From Bacteroidota bacterium (GTDB taxonomy: Bacteria > Bacteroidota > Bacteroidia > Bacteroidales > UBA12481): 20,232 bases of DNA. Below the pieces are notes generated by a model, which saw only the letters and a program-made list of their open reading frames with translations, was not told the origin of the DNA and ran no database searches. The translations under genes and the position numbers were made by a program. Where the stretch lies: positions 1-20,232 of the forward strand of contig JAUVKA010000014.1 in NCBI GenBank assembly GCA_030592205.1. The letters are read 5' to 3'. Below are positions 1 through 8,671 of this stretch, one piece after another (within the stretch, counting starts at the first letter, position 1; each line of letters opens with the position of its first letter).

Positions 1-465
1 GACCAAATTGCCAAGGATCTTAATCGCGATCTCAAGGATCGGGATCCACTATTCATAGCTGTGCTGAACGGCGCCTTTGTTTTTGCTTCTGATCTCTTTA
101 AAAGATTGAATTTCCCCTGCTCAATTTCCTTCGTTAAACTGGCTTCTTATGAGGGAACATCCTCCTCAGGGTTGGTAAAGGAATTAATTGGTCTGAATGA
201 AGATATTCGCGGCAGAGAGATAGTAATTATTGAAGATATCATTGATTCCGGTGTCAGTTTGAAAACTTTGCTTCAACTATTAGAAGAACTTGGCTCGCTA
301 AACATTCGCATCGCGAGTTTGTTATTCAAACCAGATGCCTTTAAGGAAGATTTCCCTATTGATTATATTGGCTTGAGCATTCCAAATGATTTCATAGTAG
401 GTTACGGTTTGGACTATAACGGCTATGGAAGAAATCTAAAGCAGATTTATACTCTTGTAGAATAA
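1..465 (+). CDS. hpt: Hypoxanthine phosphoribosyltransferase, 5' end missing
   Basis: This is a purine-salvage enzyme that transfers phosphoribose from PRPP to hypoxanthine or guanine in the cytoplasm. The frame is open from base 1, so the gene enters from outside the window. 154 residues are visible, and family members are usually about 175-180, so roughly the first 20-25 are missing. The PRPP-binding loop is clear: EDIIDSG at residues 78-84 of the fragment, after a hydrophobic strand (IVII), as in type I phosphoribosyltransferases. Other family features are the FIAVLNGAFVFASDL segment near the start and the C-terminal VGYGLDYNGYGRNL segment. It is followed 13 bp later by adk on the same strand, so the two are probably cotranscribed. 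The HPRT identity is firm; hypoxanthine versus guanine preference cannot be read from the sequence. Confidence 0.93.
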   Translation, partial: DQIAKDLNRDLKDRDPLFIAVLNGAFVFASDLFKRLNFPCSISFVKLASYEGTSSSGLVKELIGLNEDIRGREIVIIEDIIDSGVSLKTLLQLLEELGSLNIRIASLLFKPDAFKEDFPIDYIGLSIPNDFIVGYGLDYNGYGRNLKQIYTLVE

Positions 466-478
466 ACACATTCACTTA

Positions 479-1057
479 ATGATCAATCTTATATTATTCG
501 GCCCCCCCGGTGTGGGCAAAGGAACTCAATCTCAAATTCTGATTGAACATTTTAACCTTGCTTACCTTGCTACCGGTGATATTCTGAGGAATTCAATAGC
601 AAACCAAACACCATTGGGTATTGAGGCTCAGAAATTCATGGATAGAGGCGAACTGGTTCCTGATAAGATAGTTACCGGAATGATTGAGAGAAGAATGAAT
701 ATGTTTTCCGATAAAAATGGAATCATTCTGGATGGTTTTCCAAGAACTATTCCCCAGGCAAATTCCCTGGACACAATGCTAAAAAGCAGAAATGATAAGC
801 TTACTGCTGTTATGGCTCTTGTGGTTCCTTATGATGAATTGGTAGTACGACTGTTAAACAGGGGGAAAACCTCAGGTCGGCCTGATGATGCCAAAATGGA
901 AACTATTAAGAACAGGATAAAGATTTATCATGATAAAACAGAGCCTCTAACTCGTTACTATTCGGAACAGGATTTGTTTTTTGCTATCAATGGTGTGGGC
1001 AAAGTGGAAGAAATCACACATAGGTTAATTGAAAATATTGAAAGTCTTTTGATATAA
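479..1057 (+). CDS. adk: Adenylate kinase
   Basis: Catalyses ATP + AMP = 2 ADP in the cytoplasm. The protein has 192 residues and is complete. The Walker A P-loop GPPGVGKGT is at 8-16, the AMP-site TGD is at 32-34, the DGFPRT motif at 85-90, and the LID arginine segment TSGRPDD at 131-137. The LID is the short form without a zinc-binding cysteine set, which fits the 190-residue length usual in Bacteroidota. The ATG at 479 is placed directly before the first beta strand. It lies 13 bp after hpt and 8 bp before obgE, a gene order often seen in Bacteroidota. A run of seven C in the P-loop codons does not disturb the frame. Confidence 0.97.
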   Translation: MINLILFGPPGVGKGTQSQILIEHFNLAYLATGDILRNSIANQTPLGIEAQKFMDRGELVPDKIVTGMIERRMNMFSDKNGIILDGFPRTIPQANSLDTMLKSRNDKLTAVMALVVPYDELVVRLLNRGKTSGRPDDAKMETIKNRIKIYHDKTEPLTRYYSEQDLFFAINGVGKVEEITHRLIENIESLLI

Positions 1058-1065
1058 AAAAGCCA

Positions 1066-2055
1066 ATGTCGAAAAGCAATTTCATCGATTATGTTAAGAT
1101 TTTTTGCCGCTCAGGAAAGGGAGGAGCCGGGTCGGCGCACCTGCATCGCGAAAAATACATCCAAAAGGGTGGCCCGGACGGTGGTGATGGAGGTCATGGA
1201 GGTCATGTTATTGTTAGGGGTAATGCCCAGCTCTGGACACTACTGCACCTTAAATACAACCGGCATGTTTTCGCTGAAAGCGGAGGAAACGGATCTAAAT
1301 CTCAAAAATTTGGGGCAGATGGAAAAACGGCATACATCGAAGTTCCACTCGGAACAGTTGCCAAAGATGCCGAAACAGATGAAGTCCTTTTTGAAATAAC
1401 CGAGGATGGCGAAGAACGGGTAATCACCAAAGGTGGTAAGGGAGGACTCGGCAATGTGCATTTCAAAACCTCCACACATCAAACTCCCCGTTATGCTCAG
1501 CCTGGCGAGCCGGCTGAAGAGGGATGGAAAATCTTGGAACTAAAGGTACTTGCTGATGTCGGACTTGTTGGGTTCCCCAATGCAGGTAAATCAACCCTGC
1601 TGTCGGCAGTGAGTGCCGCAAAACCTAAAATAGCTGATTATCCTTTTACAACCCTCGTCCCTCAACTGGGTATTGTGGCATACCACGACAATCTGTCTTT
1701 TGCCATGGCCGATATCCCCGGCATAATTGAAGGCGCACATGAAGGGAAAGGCTTGGGATTGAGATTTCTTCGACATATTGAAAGGAACTCAGTACTCTTG
1801 TTCATTATTCCTTCCGACAGCAATGATATCAGGGAAGAATATGAAGTTCTGATTAAGGAATTGGAAGAATACAATCCAGAACTCCTCGACAAGCAGCGGA
1901 TTTTGGGAATTTCCAAATCCGATTTGCTTGATGAAGAGTTGATGGAGGAAATCAGTAAGGATCTCCCCGACCTTAATTATGTATTCTTTTCTTCAATCAC
2001 CAACCAAAATATTGGGCCCTTAAAAACATTGATCTGGGAAGCCCTGCAGGATTAA
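1066..2055 (+). CDS. obgE: Obg-family GTPase (ribosome assembly)
   Basis: Essential GTPase linked to 50S ribosome assembly and the stringent response. The 329-residue protein starts with the glycine-rich Obg fold (about 5-160, with the KGGPDGGDGGHGG stretch at 34-46). The G domain follows: G1 GFPNAGKST 169-177, G2 YPFTT 192-196, G3 DIPG 216-219, G4 SKSD 283-286 and G5 SSIT 309-312. SKSD in place of NKxD is a variant seen in this phylum. There is no C-terminal OCT domain, which also fits Bacteroidota Obg proteins. It lies 8 bp after adk, so it is very likely in the same transcript. Confidence 0.97.
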   Translation: MSKSNFIDYVKIFCRSGKGGAGSAHLHREKYIQKGGPDGGDGGHGGHVIVRGNAQLWTLLHLKYNRHVFAESGGNGSKSQKFGADGKTAYIEVPLGTVAKDAETDEVLFEITEDGEERVITKGGKGGLGNVHFKTSTHQTPRYAQPGEPAEEGWKILELKVLADVGLVGFPNAGKSTLLSAVSAAKPKIADYPFTTLVPQLGIVAYHDNLSFAMADIPGIIEGAHEGKGLGLRFLRHIERNSVLLFIIPSDSNDIREEYEVLIKELEEYNPELLDKQRILGISKSDLLDEELMEEISKDLPDLNYVFFSSITNQNIGPLKTLIWEALQD

Positions 2056-2088
2056 ATCATAATCCGGAACCTAATAGAATTTACTCCA

Positions 2089-2925
2089 ATGCGTAAACCA
2101 AAAAAACTTGAGGTAACATACACCAATCTTGATGGTGATTCCTATATCGTTGAATTATATCGATATGATGAACACGGTAATATTATTGAAAATATTGAAT
2201 ACGAGGAAAACGGAAGTATTCAAACTAAAATCGTTTCAACATTTGATAAAGAAAATCGCCCCCTGGAAGAGATGAGCTGGCAGGATGGAGAAATGATATC
2301 CGAGCATAAAAAACACATCAGGAAAGAAGATGGAAGTCTTGAAAGGGTTGAGATCGCTTATCAGGATGGATCTACGGCCATCCAATACATGAAAAAAGAT
2401 AAGGAGAAGAATACGGAAGAATGGATTGAGGAAGACGAAGATGGCGAATTGGAATCCAGAGAGCTAGTACAACATGATAAATCAGGGAAAGTCCTTACAC
2501 GTGAAGTATTTGATTACCAGAATAAACTTAAGGAGGCATTTGAATTTACTTATGATGAAAATGGTGACCTGGATACCAGGAAACAGCTCGATAAAAAACG
2601 CAAACTTGTTCTGATAACGGAATACGAATACGATGAAAATAAGAACTTAACATATAGGGCCAACCGCAACCGAAAGGGAGTGTTATCCGATTTCCTGAAA
2701 ATTAACTATGACGATAATGGGCAGGTAATAAGACAAAATATCTCCGGAAAATATGCCTTCGAATTTGAATATGATTCAGAAGGCCGAACTGTATTAGAAG
2801 AAAGATACCTTCCTAATGATGAAATGGAATACCAAAGTCGCTTTGAATATGACGAAGACGGCCGGATGACCTCCGAAATCAACCTTTCCTTCTCCAAGAA
2901 ATATATGTACGAGTATTACGAATAA
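2089..2925 (+). CDS. Cytoplasmic YD-repeat-like protein of unknown function
   Basis: 278 residues, acidic and highly charged, with no signal peptide and no membrane segment. The protein is built from loose repeats around a YDENGN-type core: YDEHGN near 26, YDENGD near 174, YDENKN near 204, YDDNGQ near 231, YDSEGR near 249 and YDEDGR near 270. Each lies between short beta-strand-like segments, resembling RHS/YD or MORN-type beta hairpin repeats. It starts 33 bp after obgE and probably belongs to the tail of that operon. The lack of an export signal separates it from most YD-repeat toxins and from the Trp-rich exported relative at 10544-12511. I do not recognise a named family, and the function is unknown. 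Confidence 0.8.
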   Translation: MRKPKKLEVTYTNLDGDSYIVELYRYDEHGNIIENIEYEENGSIQTKIVSTFDKENRPLEEMSWQDGEMISEHKKHIRKEDGSLERVEIAYQDGSTAIQYMKKDKEKNTEEWIEEDEDGELESRELVQHDKSGKVLTREVFDYQNKLKEAFEFTYDENGDLDTRKQLDKKRKLVLITEYEYDENKNLTYRANRNRKGVLSDFLKINYDDNGQVIRQNISGKYAFEFEYDSEGRTVLEERYLPNDEMEYQSRFEYDEDGRMTSEINLSFSKKYMYEYYE

Positions 2926-2928
2926 TAA

Positions 2929-2956
2929 GGGAACGGTTAAAAGGGAGCAGTTAAAA
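2929..2956. repeat. Two imperfect tandem copies of a 14-bp unit
   Basis: A 14-bp unit of the form GGGAnCnGTTAAAA occurs twice back to back (2929-2942 and 2943-2956), differing at two positions. It lies between the convergent ends of the YD-repeat gene and the lipoprotein gene. No clear hairpin is seen. Confidence 0.5.
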
Positions 2957-2963
2957 TATCCAT

Positions 2964-3953
2964 TCACCAATAGACAAACTTGTATTTTGCCAAAGCGGAA
3001 TCTCCTTCTAATTGTTCTATACTTTCAGGATCAAAGCGTAAACCAGTAATTTTTCTTGATGATTTACTTGTTACTAATGAATTAGGTCCTGAATGATAGG
3101 TTGTTAATACATTATCTATAAGCTCACCAAATTGATTCATGTATTCTTTAAAATCCATATTTCCACATATCACTTCAAAAGAGACGTTTGTAATTCTACG
3201 ATATTTTACGTTCGGGACAAACTTTAGTTGTGAGTTTAATAGTGCCAAATAACTTTCAAAAGAAAACGATGAAACATAATACATCTTTCTCAAGTCATCC
3301 GGATAAATAATATTTTTCTTATAGTAAACGAGAGTGTCTAGAATTGTATGTGAATCTTGGGTGGTAGTTTCAATTTCAATTTCAACGTTTAATTCATTCC
3401 ACTCATAACCAAACCATCTTATAGGTAGAGTTTTTGTTCGATGCATTGTTATCCAACTGCCATCCGCCTGAGGATAATCCATCACAGGAGGCGAAATAAC
3501 CGGGGTCGAAACCTTTATTGTATCAAAAGGCGCTGTTAAAATGGTCAATCCCACATGATAACAACTGTCCAGATCCTGGAATATGATATACCGTCTTCCA
3601 TAAGGATAAATGAATATCCCAGGATCTCTATCTGTCACAGTTTCTTCAAATGCGGGCTCCCATTTCCTAATATAAGGGCTGGCGGTGTCATCTACAGTGT
3701 TTTGATACTTAAATTCAACTGCAATTAAAACTTCATTATAATAAATTGAATCAGCTATCCTAGAATTTATCAATGGCCCTTGGGGATCACCAGAAAATGA
3801 TTTTACCAGGTAGATATGACTAATTGTATCTGCTCTATCAAAAATCGCATAGACTACTGGAGTAGCCTTGAATTCCATACAGATTTGAGGATTGGTTTCG
3901 CACGATATAACTGCAAAAAATAAAGTAAATAAATGCAGGTAACTTCTATTCAT
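2964..3953 (-). CDS. Outer-membrane-type lipoprotein, possibly DUF4249-like
   Basis: 329 residues. The N-terminus is a lipoprotein signal: a hydrophobic stretch ending in FAVISC, with Cys18 as the likely lipidation site. Residues 30-50 read TPVVYAIFDRADT followed by a Val-Lys-Ser-Phe strand, close to the N-terminal strand of Bacteroidota DUF4249-type lipoproteins (tentative assignment). The protein at 13319-14323 is a paralogue: it has the same PVVYA...DT start after the lipobox and also ends in an aromatic ...W. The gene lies 55 bp after the small secreted protein gene 4009-4470 on the same strand, and the same two-gene order with nearly the same gap (54 bp) recurs at 13319-14803. This suggests a two-gene unit acting in the envelope. 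Function unknown. Confidence 0.8.
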   Translation of the reverse strand: MNRSYLHLFTLFFAVISCETNPQICMEFKATPVVYAIFDRADTISHIYLVKSFSGDPQGPLINSRIADSIYYNEVLIAVEFKYQNTVDDTASPYIRKWEPAFEETVTDRDPGIFIYPYGRRYIIFQDLDSCYHVGLTILTAPFDTIKVSTPVISPPVMDYPQADGSWITMHRTKTLPIRWFGYEWNELNVEIEIETTTQDSHTILDTLVYYKKNIIYPDDLRKMYYVSSFSFESYLALLNSQLKFVPNVKYRRITNVSFEVICGNMDFKEYMNQFGELIDNVLTTYHSGPNSLVTSKSSRKITGLRFDPESIEQLEGDSALAKYKFVYW

Positions 3954-4008
3954 ATAATTAATTGATTAAAAGGGGTTAGTTACCTAACCCCTTAATTTGT
4001 GCTTTTCA

Positions 4009-4470
4009 TTAAGAAGACGGAATATCGTCCATATCGATATAAAATTTAAAAACATATGTTTGCGAACCTTGTACCATCATAACATTCCCCGAATTCATGT
4101 GTATTGAGCCTAAATTGGTCCAATAATGGAATTCTGTCCTCCTGCCCCAAATTGTAGCATAAGTATTTGTGGTATACTCACAATAGTGTTCAGCAAGTAA
4201 ATTAGTATCGTCCCCTTCATCAGGGTAGTATGGCCCTTCCTGTAGATTACTATAAGGACTTTCAGTAATTCCATAAACTGAATATCTCAGATCATAGTAT
4301 TCATTCCAAGTTGAATCAGCCGGTTGCCACCATTCATTCGGGTAAAAGTAAAAATATGTTTCATTTGGTGCTGGAACTGGATCTGGATTAGTGTTAATAA
4401 AGGACTGTGTCCCAATCATTAAGAATAACAAGATTGCAAAACATGCAACAATTCTAATTATTTTTTTCAT
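4009..4470 (-). CDS. Small secreted protein, first gene of a pair with a lipoprotein
   Basis: 153 residues. The N-terminus (MKKIIRIVACFAILLFLMIG) is a strong Sec signal peptide. The mature part begins with a Pro-rich linker (NPDPVPAPNE) and is rich in Tyr and Trp, with one Cys in the mature region. The small protein at 14378-14803 has a similar PEPIPAPSG linker after its signal sequence, and both are followed by a related lipoprotein gene. The start is the ATG at 4470, directly before the KK/hydrophobic pattern. The 5' leader contains the interleaved-stem structure at 4494-4560. I do not recognise the family. Confidence 0.78.
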   Translation of the reverse strand: MKKIIRIVACFAILLFLMIGTQSFINTNPDPVPAPNETYFYFYPNEWWQPADSTWNEYYDLRYSVYGITESPYSNLQEGPYYPDEGDDTNLLAEHYCEYTTNTYATIWGRRTEFHYWTNLGSIHMNSGNVMMVQGSQTYVFKFYIDMDDIPSS

Positions 4471-4493
4471 TTTTGTAATGCTTAAAGTTATTG

Positions 4494-4560
4494 TTTTCCA
4501 CCATTATAACAATAACGCCTTTAGCTGTGCCATCCAGGTGGAAGGGAGGCATAGCTTTTT
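4494..4560 (-). promoter_or_regulatory. Structured 5' leader with two interleaved stems (pseudoknot topology)
   Basis: Just upstream of the ATG at 4470. Stem A pairs TTCCACC (4496-4502) with GGTGGAA (4537-4543). Stem B pairs AGCTGTGCC (4523-4531) with GGCATAGCT (4548-4556). The order A-B-A'-B' means the stems either exclude each other or form an H-type pseudoknot. A T run follows B' on the + strand (4556-4560). A similarly ordered pair of stems precedes the paralogous gene pair at 14880-14943. Candidate regulatory RNA; no known riboswitch class was recognised. Confidence 0.5.
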
Positions 4561-4800
4561 CTCATAATCTTATGGTCATTGCCAGATTCAAATGAAGGCT
4601 TCATGAAATCTGGCTGGAGAAAATAAATTTTAAGTTCATAATATCATCTTCATATAAAAACTCAATGGCTATAACATGGCTTAATAATAATGCCTATCAC
4701 TGATAAACCAGCCGCCAAACCAAAACATTAATGGATTTTGAAAGTTTTTTTAAACAAAAAATGCTAAGCTGTTGATAATGTGGAAGGAAAAATAAAGAAG
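4544..4800. repeat. Duplicated noncoding block with degenerate YQQL/FWGGWY relic
   Basis: The intergenic stretch 4471-4810 has no gene. Its right part matches 14975-15235 over most of its length by eye, for example the shared GGCTGGAGAAAATAAATTTT followed by ...AATAATAATGCCTATCACT. It holds a hairpin at 4581-4614 (arms GCCAGAT 4581-4587 and ATCTGGC 4608-4614), which is kept in the other copy (15019-15051) with one A-U to G-U change on the minus strand. At 4702-4790 the minus strand can be read as a broken YQQL...NPL..FW..GW peptide with a stop, related to the open copy at 8672-8905. Confidence 0.7.
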
Positions 4801-4810
4801 GTGATTCGGG

Positions 4811-7171
4811 TTAATTCGGGAGATTCTTTCTACGTAACTTGAACCTCGTCATTCTCTTTATTAACAAGACAAGTGGCAATACCAAAACAATCAGGATCAA
4901 GATCCAATTACCCCCTTTTGTTGATGGCTTCCCCTGCACCATTGTCCCAGCCCAATAGTGAGGGTGATCCATACCATCAGGAGCGTTTTCAAGATATTTC
5001 AGTTTAGCTTTTCTTAGAGCCTTGGCTGGTTTTTTGAAACCTCCCCTATTATAAAACTCTCTTGATATTTCTTCAGAAACATGGTTCGGTGCCATCCAGA
5101 AATTCTCAATTACCTGGCTGGCTCCTGACAGGAGGTAGGCCAATCCCAGGCTCATAACACCTTCGCCTGAATAATATGGGCCCAAGCCTGTTTCACACCC
5201 ATTTAAATAAACACCGTAACCAAGGTAATCCTTGGATAAAATCTGCTGAAAATTAGCTCCATTGTCCAACTCAGACCTTTTAAAATTTTCTTGATCAATA
5301 AATGCATGACCATCAAAATGAAGCCTTTCATTATTGATATTTGGTTTACCTTCCGCTTCGAAAATTGAGCTTAGATAATAGATCGGATTATCCTTTATTA
5401 AGAAGGGAAGGTCTCTGAAGAGCATGTTTGAAATATTTTCACTTTTGTATTCCCCCATCTTTAATAGGATTTCAAATGGCAATCCCAATATTTCCCCATC
5501 CGGCTGAATATATATTATTTGACCATGGTTCATAAAACCAAGCGGTTCAATTAATTCTTTATATAAGTACCTGGCCAACTTAACAAATCTTTCCAATTCC
5601 TGACCCGAATATGAGCCGGCCCTGGGAGTTGAAAGAAGGGTCTTAAGATTTTGGATGCTTTGTAATAACTCAGTTGATTTATTTACAGTAAACTCTTTAT
5701 AGTTTCTTCTATTAAGCGATAAAACCGTGAACACAGAATCCAGGTCATGATAGCTGATCAATTTACTATCTCCAAAGAAATTCAGGGATATCTTCCCTTG
5801 CTCCATATAACTACCATACATTGGGAATATGCCTAATTCAGAATCAAGCTTTACTTTAATAGCACTGTATTGTTGAAGCATCTCAGCCATTCGGTTTTTG
5901 GTGTTGTCAATGTTTGGGTACATGGCCATGCTATCTTTAACTCTGGCCAAAGCCTGACGGGTCAAAAAGAATTCCCGGCTTGTATTCTCAAGCGATGGTG
6001 TAAGTCCCGACAAACTATGAGAAAGGTTACGTATTAGAAGTGATAATCTCTTCGCCTTATCTGAATATATTAGTGACGAAAAGAAATATTCCTTGTCTCG
6101 TGTATATCTGAATATATTAATAGACAGATCAAATGCCAGGTCGTATACAGGACGGGCAAGCTTAGCAGTTATATACCCTGATTCCCCGGCAGCATAATAT
6201 TGCATCAGATACAGAATCCTGACTGAAGCCTTTTCAAGGTCCTCAAGAGCTATTTTCATATTATGGATTCTATCCTCAATATTCTTTGATGGTCTGTTTC
6301 TATACCAGGCCTCAGCCCTGTACAAATAACTCCTTATCAATAGAAGCTCATATTCCGATGGCCTGATGGACAAGCTATCCGGAGCCAGGATAGAAATTAC
6401 TTCGTTCATTAAAACCATGGCAGAATCCGGTTCTCCTGTTTTGCTTAAACAATCTCCCAGGTATAGCTTTGACCTGAGAGTTTCAAAATGCTTTTCACCC
6501 AAACTATTCCGGTACAACTGAGCTGCTAACTTAAAATATCCTATTGCTTCTTCATATTGTCCTACCTGCATTTTATATACACCATAATTCCTATACGAGA
6601 GACTTCTGTCGAATTGCTTATCGGGAAAGCTATCTTTTGCCAACTCAAATAGGATTACAAAAAGGCTGTCAGCAGCCTCGAAATTGCTCGTTTTAAATGC
6701 AGACAGAGCCATATTATTAAGAACCGCTCCAAACAAATTCCTGGTAGGCTTAAATCCATCATTCTCCAGAATCCTTGTGCATTTATCATAACAAGATGCA
6801 TAATCTTGTTTTTCTATATCCAGAGCTGCCAGGTTATTTTCAATGCTAAACAGCAAAGATTTTTCTCCGGCCTTCCCGGCCACCTCTTTAGCTGTTTTAC
6901 TGCATAATTCGGAGAGTAGATTATCACCAAGTCGCAGGTAAGCTTCAGCCTTATACATGTATAAATAAGCAATATATTTTCCACTACCAGGGAATTGCAA
7001 ATATTCCTCCAACATTTCATCTGCGCTTTCCAATGCCTCAAGGTGTTCACCATGTTGAATATTTTCATAAACAAACAAAGTTTTTTCATATAAAAGCTGA
7101 AGTGATTTTTCCTGTGCAGGAAGAAATGCAGGTATCGTAAAAAATATGGCCAGCAAAGGCAATTTTAACAT
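4811..7171 (-). CDS. Membrane-anchored TPR-CHAT protease-like protein
   Basis: 786 residues. A signal peptide at 1-20 ends in PAQ. Helical TPR-like repeats run from about 25 to 260 (for example LGDNLL 81-86 and GQYEEAIGYFKLAAQLY 204-220), followed by a helical linker and a C-terminal CHAT domain at about 525-748. CHAT landmarks are PDGEILGLPFE 557-567, His622 in the FDGHA motif, Cys659 in LNGCETG, GEGVMSLGLAYLLSGA 669-684 and HPHYWAGTMVQG 736-747. The His/Cys dyad of caspase-like CHAT peptidases is therefore present. A single TM helix at 756-771 is followed by a basic tail, placing TPR and CHAT outside the cytoplasm. The spacing from the YLSS strand (600) to His622, and from His622 to Cys659, is short for the family. 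It lies 91 bp after the 7263-8615 gene, so probably the same operon. Substrate unknown. Confidence 0.9.
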   Translation of the reverse strand: MLKLPLLAIFFTIPAFLPAQEKSLQLLYEKTLFVYENIQHGEHLEALESADEMLEEYLQFPGSGKYIAYLYMYKAEAYLRLGDNLLSELCSKTAKEVAGKAGEKSLLFSIENNLAALDIEKQDYASCYDKCTRILENDGFKPTRNLFGAVLNNMALSAFKTSNFEAADSLFVILFELAKDSFPDKQFDRSLSYRNYGVYKMQVGQYEEAIGYFKLAAQLYRNSLGEKHFETLRSKLYLGDCLSKTGEPDSAMVLMNEVISILAPDSLSIRPSEYELLLIRSYLYRAEAWYRNRPSKNIEDRIHNMKIALEDLEKASVRILYLMQYYAAGESGYITAKLARPVYDLAFDLSINIFRYTRDKEYFFSSLIYSDKAKRLSLLIRNLSHSLSGLTPSLENTSREFFLTRQALARVKDSMAMYPNIDNTKNRMAEMLQQYSAIKVKLDSELGIFPMYGSYMEQGKISLNFFGDSKLISYHDLDSVFTVLSLNRRNYKEFTVNKSTELLQSIQNLKTLLSTPRAGSYSGQELERFVKLARYLYKELIEPLGFMNHGQIIYIQPDGEILGLPFEILLKMGEYKSENISNMLFRDLPFLIKDNPIYYLSSIFEAEGKPNINNERLHFDGHAFIDQENFKRSELDNGANFQQILSKDYLGYGVYLNGCETGLGPYYSGEGVMSLGLAYLLSGASQVIENFWMAPNHVSEEISREFYNRGGFKKPAKALRKAKLKYLENAPDGMDHPHYWAGTMVQGKPSTKGGNWILILIVLVLPLVLLIKRMTRFKLRRKNLPN

Positions 7172-7262
7172 GAAAATCTGGCTGGTTTAGGAATTAAATC
7201 TACGAAAGCTTTTTAGAGAATGCAACCAAATTCATTCTTATCATAGAATCATATGAAGTTAA

Positions 7263-8615
7263 TTATTCTCCAAAAGGTAGATCAAACGAATAGAAATTAG
7301 AGAATCCCCGGTTAAGTGCCATTCTGTGAATAAAATAGCATCTATTATTAGCAATTAGTATTTTGTCTGGGAATGAGAGTCCAGGAATATGATAAGGTTC
7401 ACTTAACTGCCATGTTTCCGGATTGACTTTCGAAATAGTGATTATTCCCTTTTCCAGCCATACCCAGTAAATTTCCTTTGTTACTGGGTCCTGCATGAGG
7501 ACTAATTGATCATTACCATAGAGTTGTTCGTAGCTAAACTGCTTTTCGGGATTCATGTCCAAATCAAAATAATGGATATATGGCATCCTGTCAGTTGAAA
7601 GTATAAGTCCTCTATTATAAAGGAATATACCGGTTCTAATTGGTGATCTTGCCATTCTATCCATTACAGCTCCAGTAAAGTCATCACTTGGATCGAAGGT
7701 TAAGTGCTCTCTGGGATCCATACCATGTGCTATCAATGAATCCATATTTGAAAGCCACCATCTGCCACCTATACTTGGGATTGAAGGATGTTTATACACT
7801 CTTGCTGCTGGAGGATCATCAAAGCATATAGTATTATACAGGCTAAATAATGTATCTACATCAAAGGTTGTGGTGTCCACTGCTATATAATCGTGGCAGT
7901 TACTCTCTCCTGACTTCTCAATAAATATTGCAGAATTTCTCGCAAATAATTTAAGCTTTTTCAAATCATTGCCTACATACTCATTTTCAAAAGCATATAA
8001 GGATACTATTGACTTTTCGAAAACAAATAATTGGGACATTATCTTCCTGATAATTGTATGCACATTATCATAGGCATCAAGAAACAGCTCATCTATCTTG
8101 CTACCAATTGGTGATTCTGATCTGGCCAAAACTTTTCCACCCATATCAATAACTGCAATTTCTTGCTTGAAAATGTTTTTATCTGCATAACCCAAAACCC
8201 AGAACCTATCCTTCTGAAATACAAAATCAGTAACATAGAATTTCTCTTTACTGAAAAATTTCTTCAATCTTCCGGCCTTGATTTCAATCTCAGATAAACC
8301 ATGTACTAAAGGAGATAAGAAAACTCTAATTAAGCTTTCATCCGATTGGTCGAGATGTAGTAGTGTGTCCTGGTAACTAACATGGGAGATTACCAGATTA
8401 ATTGGATATTTCTTAACCTCAATATTAATGCTACCATTAATATCAGCAACATGAAAGCTTTTGCCGGCTTGTTCAATAATATGACAATATGGAATTGGTT
8501 TTTGGGAATCTCTATCCAAAATTTGAATATGTAGACTTGTTTGTCCAAAACTCACGTAACAAACACCCAATAATAAAATTAGTGAAATAGCCAGCTGACG
8601 TAAACGAATATTCAT
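7263..8615 (-). CDS. Secreted protein with carboxypeptidase-regulatory-like domain and propeller-like C-terminal region
   Basis: 450 residues from the ATG at 8615; a GTG at 8633 would add six residues, but the signal peptide starts more naturally at MNIRLRQLAIS. After the cleavage region (SFG|Q) a CarboxypepD_reg-like beta domain spans about 25-100 (strands around PIPYCHIIEQ, GSINIEV and INLVISHVSYQDT), of the kind found at the front of TonB-dependent receptors. The rest is repeated beta strands with Trp/Tyr, resembling a 6-bladed propeller (tentative). An exact Bacteroidota promoter lies 56-90 bp upstream. The protein ends in FYSFDLPFGE, and fragments of this C-terminal coding sequence recur at four other places in the window, so this is the only intact member of a family that has left relics nearby. 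It precedes the CHAT gene. Function unknown. Confidence 0.82.
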   Translation of the reverse strand: MNIRLRQLAISLILLLGVCYVSFGQTSLHIQILDRDSQKPIPYCHIIEQAGKSFHVADINGSINIEVKKYPINLVISHVSYQDTLLHLDQSDESLIRVFLSPLVHGLSEIEIKAGRLKKFFSKEKFYVTDFVFQKDRFWVLGYADKNIFKQEIAVIDMGGKVLARSESPIGSKIDELFLDAYDNVHTIIRKIMSQLFVFEKSIVSLYAFENEYVGNDLKKLKLFARNSAIFIEKSGESNCHDYIAVDTTTFDVDTLFSLYNTICFDDPPAARVYKHPSIPSIGGRWWLSNMDSLIAHGMDPREHLTFDPSDDFTGAVMDRMARSPIRTGIFLYNRGLILSTDRMPYIHYFDLDMNPEKQFSYEQLYGNDQLVLMQDPVTKEIYWVWLEKGIITISKVNPETWQLSEPYHIPGLSFPDKILIANNRCYFIHRMALNRGFSNFYSFDLPFGE

Positions 8616-8671
8616 AGCAAGTACGGTTTTCACATAATTACTGCTTACTCAATATAATTATCTGGAACTGG

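Noticed and set aside
1091..1399. Second + frame of 102 codons inside obgE
   Set aside because: Overlaps the unmistakable Obg fold; Gly-rich codons create open shadow frames.
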